A stretch of 64,000 nucleotides of DNA from Lysobacter sp. CFH 32150 (GTDB taxonomy: Bacteria; Pseudomonadota; Gammaproteobacteria; Xanthomonadales; Xanthomonadaceae), in the NCBI RefSeq assembly GCF_022758295.1, contig NZ_JALDWJ010000001.1, positions 372,001 through 436,000 of the forward strand. Direction: 5' to 3'. Positions within the stretch are counted from its first letter, which is position 1. Each line of letters begins with the position of its first letter. The notes under the pieces were generated by a model. That model saw nothing but the letters and a program-made list of their open reading frames with translations. It had not been told where the DNA came from and did no database searches. The position numbers and the translations under genes are program-made. This document shows, piece after piece, positions 51,082 through 57,811 of the stretch.

Positions 51082-51311
51082 AGGTGAAGGGGGCGTGGAC
51101 GGTTTCGGGCACGTTCTGACCCGGGCTTGTCGATGGCGACGCTGTGTGGCGCACCCTCGCCCCAGCTCCCGTTCCTTCAGCTATCCAAACCGCCAGGCGG
51201 CATATGGCGGCCGATGGGTGCCCTAGGTGGAATGAGACTTGCGTCACAGTATGCAAGGCACAGGGTGTCGGCCCCGACGGGGTCGGCTGAAGCGTCAAAC
51301 AGGGGGACACC
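51082..51311. other. Leader region of the HYR/PxKF gene
   Basis: GC-rich leader with a GGCCCCGACGGGGTCGGC hairpin (51270-51290) before the ribosome site GGGGGACACC at 51302. I considered a riboswitch but no known consensus (including GEMM) fits. Confidence 0.35.
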
Positions 51312-54245
51312 ATGAAGCTCACGACCACGGCCCAGGGCCGGCGGTGGCTGGTCGCCATCACCTCGGCGATCGCTTTCGCTGCGGCTACTCCGGTATTTGC
51401 GCAGCAGAGCCAGAATCAGCAATGCGGCCAGCACCAAGGCGCCGATATCCAAGGTGGGGCGGTTCGAGCCAATGTCCCGGACTTCGATGCTGTCGCGGGC
51501 GGGGGCTACGTGCCCCATGTCGAAACGTTCACTACGGGCGGATCGTCGAAGCCGTCGGCAGGCCCCGGCGTGACCTACAGCTGGTCGCAAGGCGCCGGTG
51601 AAACCGCTGGCACGTTCTCCGCCACCACCGGCACATCGACCTTGTTCACGGTGCCGGACGTCGGCCCCGCCGGTGAAGAACTCACCGTGACACTGACGAT
51701 CACCAGCACGCTCTCCTCCTGCCCTGGCGTCTGGACGGATACGGTGCGAGTGCAGGTCATCGATTTCTACACCGTCGTTGCCAACGTCGCACCCATTGCG
51801 GTGGCCACGGCAACGCCGGACACCGTCGACGAAGGCGTGCCGGTCACGCTGAGCGCAGCCGGCTCGAACGATCCGGACGGCGATCCGCTGACGTACAGTT
51901 GGGTGCAGACCGACGGTGTTCCCGTTTCGCTCGCTGGCGCCAACACGGACACCGCCACGTTCACCGCGCCGAACACCGCATACCCGTCCGGCGACACGCT
52001 CCAGTTCGAACTGACCGTGTCCGACGGCACCTTCAGCGATGTCGCGCCGGTCACGGTGAACGTCACCTGGGTCAACGACTCGCCCGTCGCAGCGCTGTCG
52101 TGCCCGCCCTCGGTGAATGAGCGCGCCAACCTCTACCTCGACGGCAGCGCGTCGTCGGATGGCGACGACGGCATCGCGTCCTATGTATGGACCGGTGGCT
52201 GGTCGACGCTGGACCTGAGCGGTTACACGGCGAATGCGATCAACGTGGAGGCCAAGACCCTCGGGTTCCATGAGTGGCCGTTCTTCACGTTCACGCTGAC
52301 CACCACCGATGCGAGCGGTGCCTACACGTTCGAGGATTGCATGGTCGAAATCCTCGACGTCACGGCTCCCGAGATCGTCGTTCCGCAGGCGGCCATCGCC
52401 GGGGATCCGGACATCGTCCAGGAAGCGGATTCCGCAGCCGGCGCCGAAATCCTGTACGAGCTGCAGGTATCGGCGATGGACAACTTCGATGGCCATCTGA
52501 ACTATGGCTCGGCGTCCTTCGCCTGCGCACCGGCATCGGGCACCGTGTTCCCGCTGGGCAGCGCGCCCGCACAGGGAACGACGACAGAAGTGACTTGCAC
52601 GGCGACCGATTCGGCCGGCAATTCGTCGAACGCCAGCTTCGATGTCAGGGTCCAAGACACCACTGCACCGGCCATCACCGTGCCGGCATCGATCGCGGTT
52701 GAGGCCATCGGTCCCGATGGCGCTCCCGTCGATTACGGCGTCGTTCCGACGCTGGATGCGGTGGATGGCGCGGGCACTGCAGTGTGCACACCAGCCTCGG
52801 GGACTGTCTTCCAGGTAGGCGTGACCCAAGTCGACTGCGAGGCCGAGGACGCGCGTGGAAACAATGGCACGGCGAGCTTCGAGGTAGCGGTGCACGACAC
52901 GACGCCGCCCGAGATCACCGTGCCGGATCCCATCACCGCGGAAGCCACTTCCGCGCAGGGTGCGCCGGTGACGTTCAGCGTCTCGGCATTCGATCTGGTC
53001 GATGAAGTCGTGGCCGTGACCTGCGACAAGCAGTCCGGCGATACCTTCCCGCTCGGCACCACGACCGTGCAGTGCAGCGCGCACGACTCGGCAGTGCGCC
53101 TGGGTTTCCCCGATGGCAACGTCGCGACTGCAAGTTTCACCGTCACCGTCGTGGATACCACGCCGCCTGACCTGAGCCTGCCAGGCAACATGATCGAAGA
53201 AGCGACTTCTTCGGGTGGCGCTGTGGTGACCTTTGTCGCCACCGCCGATGATCTCGTCGATGGCAACGTCGCGGTGACATGCGTTCCCGCTTCCGGCAGC
53301 CTGTTTGCACTCGGCGTGACGCCGGTGAATTGCAGTGCGACGGATGCTGCCGGCAACACTGCGACAGGCAGCTTCAACATCACGGTGCAGGACACCACGC
53401 CACCGGCGTTGACCTTGCCGGCCAACCCGGTTGTCGAGGCCACTTCGGCCGCTGGTGCGGTGGTGAACTTCGTCGCCTCTGCGCTGGACATCGTCGACGG
53501 CAACGTGAGCGTCACCTGTGTGCCGACGTCGGGCAGCACCTTCGCGCTGGCTCCCGCCCCGACTAAGGCCAACATCACCGCGGTCGACTGTTCGGCCACC
53601 GATGCAGCCGGCAACACGGCACATGGCAGCTTCAACGTCACCGTGCAGGACACGACGGCACCATCGATCGACCAGCCCGCTGACATCGGACCGATCGACG
53701 CTACCGGACCCGACGGCGCGATTGCTACGTTCGACAACCCCGCGACGCATGACGTGGTGGACGGCGATGGTGTTGCCGATTGCGATCACACGTCCGGCAC
53801 CTTGTTCCCGCTGGGCACGACCACGGTGACATGCACCGCGACGGACGCCCGCGGCAACGCGGCCACGCCTGTCACCTTCACGGTGACGGTGCATTACCCG
53901 TGGAACGGCTTCTTCCGCCCGATCGACAACCTGCCGACGGTGAACAGCGCCAAGGCCGGTAGTGCGATCCCGGTGAAGTTCAACCTGGGTGGCAACATGG
54001 GTCTGGCGATCTTCGCGCAAGGCTATCCGCGCGTCGTGCTGATGCAATGCACGAGCGGCGCGCTGGAAGACGTCATCGAGGAGACGGTGACCGCAGGCAG
54101 CAGCACGCTCACCTATGACGCCGCGGCGCAGCAGTACATCTATGTCTGGAAGAGCGACAAGTTGTGGGCCGGCAGCTGCCGCCAACTGCAGCTAAAGCTT
54201 GCCGACGGGACGGTGCATGCGGCGAACTTCAAGTTCACGAAGTAA
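51312..54245 (+). CDS. Secreted or surface protein with PKD-like, HYR and PxKF domains
   Basis: 977 residues. The signal peptide ends near residue 30 (VFAQQ). The N-terminal third has two PKD/Ig-like domains (NVAPIAVATATPDTVDEGVP; PVAALSCPPSVNERANLYLD). From about 345 to 860 there are six HYR (hyalin) repeats, each beginning DTTPPxxxxP or similar and ending CxATDAxGNxATxSFxVxVxD, with two cysteines per repeat. The C-terminal domain PWNGFFRPIDNLPTVNSAKA, followed by GSAIPVKFNLGG, is the PxKF domain. No catalytic motif is visible; the product is a likely adhesin or matrix protein. A rho-independent terminator follows at 54271. Confidence 0.82.
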   Translation: MKLTTTAQGRRWLVAITSAIAFAAATPVFAQQSQNQQCGQHQGADIQGGAVRANVPDFDAVAGGGYVPHVETFTTGGSSKPSAGPGVTYSWSQGAGETAGTFSATTGTSTLFTVPDVGPAGEELTVTLTITSTLSSCPGVWTDTVRVQVIDFYTVVANVAPIAVATATPDTVDEGVPVTLSAAGSNDPDGDPLTYSWVQTDGVPVSLAGANTDTATFTAPNTAYPSGDTLQFELTVSDGTFSDVAPVTVNVTWVNDSPVAALSCPPSVNERANLYLDGSASSDGDDGIASYVWTGGWSTLDLSGYTANAINVEAKTLGFHEWPFFTFTLTTTDASGAYTFEDCMVEILDVTAPEIVVPQAAIAGDPDIVQEADSAAGAEILYELQVSAMDNFDGHLNYGSASFACAPASGTVFPLGSAPAQGTTTEVTCTATDSAGNSSNASFDVRVQDTTAPAITVPASIAVEAIGPDGAPVDYGVVPTLDAVDGAGTAVCTPASGTVFQVGVTQVDCEAEDARGNNGTASFEVAVHDTTPPEITVPDPITAEATSAQGAPVTFSVSAFDLVDEVVAVTCDKQSGDTFPLGTTTVQCSAHDSAVRLGFPDGNVATASFTVTVVDTTPPDLSLPGNMIEEATSSGGAVVTFVATADDLVDGNVAVTCVPASGSLFALGVTPVNCSATDAAGNTATGSFNITVQDTTPPALTLPANPVVEATSAAGAVVNFVASALDIVDGNVSVTCVPTSGSTFALAPAPTKANITAVDCSATDAAGNTAHGSFNVTVQDTTAPSIDQPADIGPIDATGPDGAIATFDNPATHDVVDGDGVADCDHTSGTLFPLGTTTVTCTATDARGNAATPVTFTVTVHYPWNGFFRPIDNLPTVNSAKAGSAIPVKFNLGGNMGLAIFAQGYPRVVLMQCTSGALEDVIEETVTAGSSTLTYDAAAQQYIYVWKSDKLWAGSCRQLQLKLADGTVHAANFKFTK

Positions 54246-54270
54246 CGCGGCGAGTCACTGCAACAGAGAA

Positions 54271-54300
54271 GGCCTGGTCCACGGACCAGGCCTTTTTCTT
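54271..54300 (+). terminator. Rho-independent terminator of the HYR/PxKF gene
   Basis: GGCCTGGTCCACGGACCAGG then CCTTTTTCTTTG: 10-bp stem with a T-rich tail. Confidence 0.92.
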
Positions 54301-54332
54301 TGATGTGCCACGGGGCGCCTGGCATCTGTTCT

Positions 54333-54392
54333 GTGGGAGCGACGTAAGTCGCGATGCTTCGCTCCCACAATCGCGACTTACGTCGCTCCCAC
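54333..54392. repeat. Inverted pair of GTGGGAGCGACGTAAGTCGC repeats
   Basis: Forward 54333-54354, reverse 54371-54392, joined by TGCTTCGCTCCCACAA. It sits between the terminator of the HYR gene and the stop of the next, leftward gene. Confidence 0.9.
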
Positions 54393-54417
54393 AAAAGCAA
54401 AAGCCTGCGTGGGGGCC

Positions 54418-55011
54418 TCACTTCATCCGCGTGTCAGTGGCGATCCAGTTCACTTCCCAGGTCTTGCCGCCGTCGTCGGAGAACGCTTGTTCGAAACGGA
54501 TCGTGTTGTCGTCGATCGGGATGATCACGAACCGGACGAGGACGGCGCGGCCGTTGAATTCTTCCTGGTTGTAGAACTCGCCGCGGCCATTCTTGAACTC
54601 GCCGATCGTGGGTGGCCCCATGGTGCCCACTCGAGCATTGGAGAAATTGAGGCTCCATTGCCGCGATTGCGGGTTGTAGAGGCGCAGGTTGAGGCCTTCG
54701 AAATGGCCGGCTGGGCCGTCCGCGGTGAGTTCGACCAGATTGGCGCGGCCGTTCCAGACCTTGCGGACCGTGGTGATGCCTTCGTACTCGGTCCACTCGC
54801 TCGATCCCGACAAGGGGTGGACGAGGCGCTTCAGGTGGGTCTTCCAGGTGCCGATTTCGAAATCGAAGTCGTGTTGTCCATCGCGCAATGCCTGGGCTGG
54901 TTTCATCGTGGTCGCGTCCGTCGCTTGTTGGGCCAACACCGGCAATGCGGGCGCGATGCCCAGCAGGCAGGCCAGGAGTCCGGATGGAAACGCGTTGTTA
55001 CGGTTCGGCAT
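54418..55011 (-). CDS. Secreted DUF1579-like protein
   Basis: 197 residues from MPNRNNAFPSGLLACLLGIA, signal peptide ending at VLAQQ. The middle (HDFDFEIGTWKTHLKRLVHP, then SEWTEYEGITTVRKVWNGRA) has the FDFxxGxW/WxxxxG pattern of DUF1579-like lipocalin-type domains. The gene body ends FSDDGGKTWEVNWIATDTRM K. The open frame continues upstream to 55413, but only Met at 55011 has a ribosome site (GAGG) and a signal. It is divergent from an HxlR regulator 45 bp away, which likely controls it. Confidence 0.72.
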   Translation of the reverse strand: MPNRNNAFPSGLLACLLGIAPALPVLAQQATDATTMKPAQALRDGQHDFDFEIGTWKTHLKRLVHPLSGSSEWTEYEGITTVRKVWNGRANLVELTADGPAGHFEGLNLRLYNPQSRQWSLNFSNARVGTMGPPTIGEFKNGRGEFYNQEEFNGRAVLVRFVIIPIDDNTIRFEQAFSDDGGKTWEVNWIATDTRMK

Positions 55012-55056
55012 GGCATCCTCGCTACGAGCGACTGCCGACCACCGTAGAGGCCCTCG

Positions 55057-55530
55057 ATGTCCAGTCACAAGAACGCACTTCAAGGTGCGTACCCCCGGCC
55101 AGCGCGACGCAATCCGCTGGTCGACTGCCCACTGACTGCCGCGTTTGCTGCCGTTGGCGGCAAATGGAAGCTGACGATCATTTATTGGTTGGCGCACGAG
55201 GAGCATCACTTCTCCGGGCTGCTGCGCCGGGTCGCGCCGATTTCGCACAAGGTGTTGACCGAGCAGCTGCGGGAACTCGAAGCGGACGGGATCGTGGAGC
55301 GGACGGCGTTGGGGCCGGTGCCGATGCCGGTTTGCTATCGCCTCACTGATTACGGCTGCACTGTGCTGCCGTTGGTTGAGAACGTTCGCGTGTGGGGAGT
55401 GCAGCACTTGCAACGGGTGCGTGGAGACGACGCTAGCGCGGCTTCGGCGCTGAGTTGTTCGGGGGCCATTGAATCATTTGGGTCGGCGGAGATCGCGACT
55501 TACGTCGCTCCCACAGGGGGACGGCGCTGA
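55057..55530 (+). CDS. HxlR-family regulator whose C-terminus is encoded by a repeat element
   Basis: 157 residues. The winged helix (about 20-115) is canonical HxlR: CPLTAAFAAVGGKWKLTIIY, HHFSGLLRRVAPISHKVLTE, QLRELEADGIVERTALGPVP and VCYRLTDYGCTVLPLVE. From about residue 130 the frame runs through a spacer and then the interspersed repeat (ATCGCGACTTACGTCGCTCC encodes IATYVAP), ending TGGRR. The original stop was probably lost when the repeat arrived. The start could be a few codons later. Divergent from the DUF1579-like gene. Confidence 0.82.
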   Translation: MSSHKNALQGAYPRPARRNPLVDCPLTAAFAAVGGKWKLTIIYWLAHEEHHFSGLLRRVAPISHKVLTEQLRELEADGIVERTALGPVPMPVCYRLTDYGCTVLPLVENVRVWGVQHLQRVRGDDASAASALSCSGAIESFGSAEIATYVAPTGGRR

Positions 55531-55721
55531 GCTGTTCTGGGACGATTCAATCATCTGGGTTGGTGGGATCGCGACTTACGTCGCTCCCACAGGGGAGGGC
55601 GGCGCTGAGCTGTTCTGGGGCGATTCAATCATTTGGTTGGAGAGGATCGCGACTTACGTCGCTCCCACAGGGGCTCCCACAGGGGCTCCCACAGGGGCTC
55701 CCACAGGGGGTGTGCTATTGC
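55447..55721. repeat. Amplified repeat array: three ~77-bp units plus five 12-bp units
   Basis: Units contain GGCGCTGAGCTGTTCTGGGG, GATTCAATCATCTGGGTTGG and TCGCGACTTACGTCGCTCCC (reverse copies of the element at 55493, 55569 and 55647). Unit lengths are 76 and 78 bp. CTCCCACAGGGG is then repeated five times (55662-55721). The left end is inside the HxlR gene. It is not a CRISPR array: spacers are not unique but part of the repeat. Confidence 0.88.
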
Positions 55722-55758
55722 ACCACCCCATGTGTTGGCAGATGTTGTCGGCCGCGCG

Positions 55759-56463
55759 CTATGGCTCGTTCACCCAGCGCCCGTAACGCACGTCGTCCCT
55801 CATCTCCAGTTCGTCGCCATAGGCCGGGTGTTCCGCGAACGTCATCACCCGTGCCGGATACAGCGCCGGTTGGCCCGGCTCGGGACGCGGCGGGATCGAC
55901 AAGCCCAGCGTCGCGATCTGCGGGTCGAACAGGTGGCCGGAAGTGTCCTTCGCTTCGTACACCAGCTTGACGCTGAAGACCTTCGAACCCCCGAACCAGA
56001 TCGGCGCCAGCGCGTCGGTCACGCTGTGGAAGCGCGTGGTGCCGAAGCACATCCGCGGCTTCGCGAGCTGCTTCTCGTCCGGCACGCGATCAGGTTGGCC
56101 CATCTGCGCGTAGCGCTTGCGCAAGAGGGCGAGGAACTCGGGATCCGGCGCCACCCGGTATGCGCTTTCGCCCAGCGGCGACAGTACGTACTCGACGTAG
56201 TTTTCGACCGGGCCATCGACGACGCGGCGCTCCAGCAATCCGGCGGCGTGCAATGCCTGACAGCGATCGCATCCTTTGTGTTCGCGATCGTTGCGGTAGG
56301 GAAACGGGCCGGCCTCGATGCACAGCGGTTCGTACGCGATCAGCCCTTCATCAACGGCCTCGCGCACGCGGGCCAACTTTTCGTCCGGCAAGGACATGCC
56401 ACCGCCGCCGCACCCGGCCAGCATCAGCAACGCAGCCAGGAACATTCCGTTGCAGCGTGTCAT
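55759..56463 (-). CDS. Lipoprotein of unknown function
   Basis: 234 residues. Lipobox LAGC (Cys18) after a 17-residue signal. The mature part has five more cysteines in CIEAGPFPYRNDREHKGCDR and CQALHAAGLLERR (about 47-72), then PVENYVEYVLSPLGESAYRV, MCFGTTRFHSVTDALAPIWF and a C-terminal DDVRYGRWVNE. No known family. The start overlaps the stop of the upstream RCC1 gene (ATGA), so the two form an operon. Confidence 0.72.
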   Translation of the reverse strand: MTRCNGMFLAALLMLAGCGGGGMSLPDEKLARVREAVDEGLIAYEPLCIEAGPFPYRNDREHKGCDRCQALHAAGLLERRVVDGPVENYVEYVLSPLGESAYRVAPDPEFLALLRKRYAQMGQPDRVPDEKQLAKPRMCFGTTRFHSVTDALAPIWFGGSKVFSVKLVYEAKDTSGHLFDPQIATLGLSIPPRPEPGQPALYPARVMTFAEHPAYGDELEMRDDVRYGRWVNEP

Positions 56464-57677
56464 GGGGAGGCTCCGAAATGTTCGTCGGTCAGCACGGCCG
56501 TGGGCCGGTCGTGTGTTTTCGCGATCCCGCCGTCGCCAAGCGCGCCGCTGCCATTGCTGCCCCAGGCGTAGGACTCTCCCGACGCGGTCAAGGCGATGCC
56601 CGCGCCGTAAGTGGCGGCGACGGCGAGCCAGCGGTGCGAGTCATCGATCAGTGCCGGGTGGTGCTCGGACCCCTCGTCACCCAATCCCAACTCATGATCC
56701 AGATTGCGGCCCCAGCCCCAGAGCGAACCATCCCGCGCGATGCCAAGCGAAAACGAATGACTGACCGCTACCGTCGCCCACGGCCCACCGGGAACCGGCT
56801 GCAGCGACGTCGCCTTCCACGCGTCCCGATTGCGGTAGTGGTAGTCCGGTTCGCCCACGCCGAGCTCGCCGAACGAATTGAAGCCATAACCATGCAGGCG
56901 GCCCTGATCGTCCAGCGCGAAGACCTGGCTGGCGTTCTCGCGGCAATACACCTGGCGCAAGCGGCCTCCCGCCGACAGCACCTGCATGTCGGTGCGCTCG
57001 CCCTGGTCAGGACCCTGCCTGCCGGTGCGGCCGTGGAGGTGCGCCGTGCGCCATAGCTGGCCGGACTCGTCGATGGCATGCAGTCGCGAGCCCTCCAGGC
57101 AGGCGTCGACGAAACGCGTGCCGGGCTTCAGCTGGTGCGGCGCGCGCAACATCAGTGCCGTCGTCACTTGCGAAGTCTGGTCTTCAAGGCCTTCGTCCTG
57201 CCAGTACCACAGGCTGCCATCGGCACGAATGCCCGCACCCACGCCCCAGGTCTCGAACACCTTCTTCCAGCGCAGGTCGGGCGCAACGGGCATCGGCTTG
57301 GGCAACGCGTTGGCCGCCGCGCCGTCAAGCACATCGTCGATGCTCCAGCGCCACAGCGTTCCGCTTGCGTGGAGCGCGTAGATCGCACGCGAACCGGCAC
57401 TGACCTGGCGATAGCCCTCGCCTTCGAGCAACAACCGTGGACGTTTGCTCGTGCTCAACGGAGCCACCTCACCCCCACGTCGCCGCGCCGAGCCCCAGCC
57501 GAAGACGCGTCCGCGTCCGTCCAGTGCCAGCACGTAGGACTCGCCTGCGGCAAGCGCATCAGGCTGCGCCTCCACCGTCGGACGGTACGCACGACTCTCC
57601 CCTTTCTTCGCCGGGCTCAAGACCACGAACCCCAAAACTGCCACTGCGGCCGTGAGGCCGAGCATGATCCATCGCAT
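56460..57677 (-). CDS. RCC1-repeat protein with N-terminal membrane segment
   Basis: 405 residues from MRWIMLGLTAAVAVLGFVVL, with AGGGG 9 bases upstream; the hydrophobic run is a signal or anchor. RCC1-like propeller blades: LAAGESYVLALDGRGRVFGW, VSAGSRAIYALHASGTLWRW, GFNSFGELGVGEPDYHY, VSHSFSLGIARDGSLWGWGR and GAGIALTASGESYAWGSNGS. Bacterial members usually act as binding or scaffold domains outside the cytoplasm. It overlaps the downstream lipoprotein, its probable partner. Confidence 0.82.
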   Translation of the reverse strand: MRWIMLGLTAAVAVLGFVVLSPAKKGESRAYRPTVEAQPDALAAGESYVLALDGRGRVFGWGSARRRGGEVAPLSTSKRPRLLLEGEGYRQVSAGSRAIYALHASGTLWRWSIDDVLDGAAANALPKPMPVAPDLRWKKVFETWGVGAGIRADGSLWYWQDEGLEDQTSQVTTALMLRAPHQLKPGTRFVDACLEGSRLHAIDESGQLWRTAHLHGRTGRQGPDQGERTDMQVLSAGGRLRQVYCRENASQVFALDDQGRLHGYGFNSFGELGVGEPDYHYRNRDAWKATSLQPVPGGPWATVAVSHSFSLGIARDGSLWGWGRNLDHELGLGDEGSEHHPALIDDSHRWLAVAATYGAGIALTASGESYAWGSNGSGALGDGGIAKTHDRPTAVLTDEHFGASP

Positions 57678-57761
57678 CGTTGTCCCCTGAGCAACGCTTG
57701 TATTTCGTCGATCAGTTTGAACCAACGTGGGGTTCGCCGACTAGCGCGGAGACGCGGCGAT

Positions 57762-57790
57762 AAAAAAAGGGCGCGGCATTTGCCGCGCCC
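57762..57790 (-). terminator. Rho-independent terminator of the BNR-propeller gene
   Basis: Read leftward: GGGCGCGGCA-aa-TGCCGCGCCC followed by TTTTTTTA, 22 bp after the stop of the gene at 57812. Confidence 0.92.
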
Positions 57791-57811
57791 AAAATACTGA
57801 CAACGATTAGA

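Noticed and set aside
51230-51311. Riboswitch upstream of the HYR/PxKF gene
   Set aside because: Only a short GC hairpin; GEMM, cobalamin and TPP consensus parts are absent.
51177-54185. Leftward open frame of 1002 codons across the HYR/PxKF gene
   Set aside because: It is the antisense of a GC-rich repeat gene; the rightward protein has a signal peptide, clear domains and a terminator.
55447-55721. CRISPR-like array
   Set aside because: The sequence between repeats is itself repeated and no cas gene is present; it is an amplified REP-type element.
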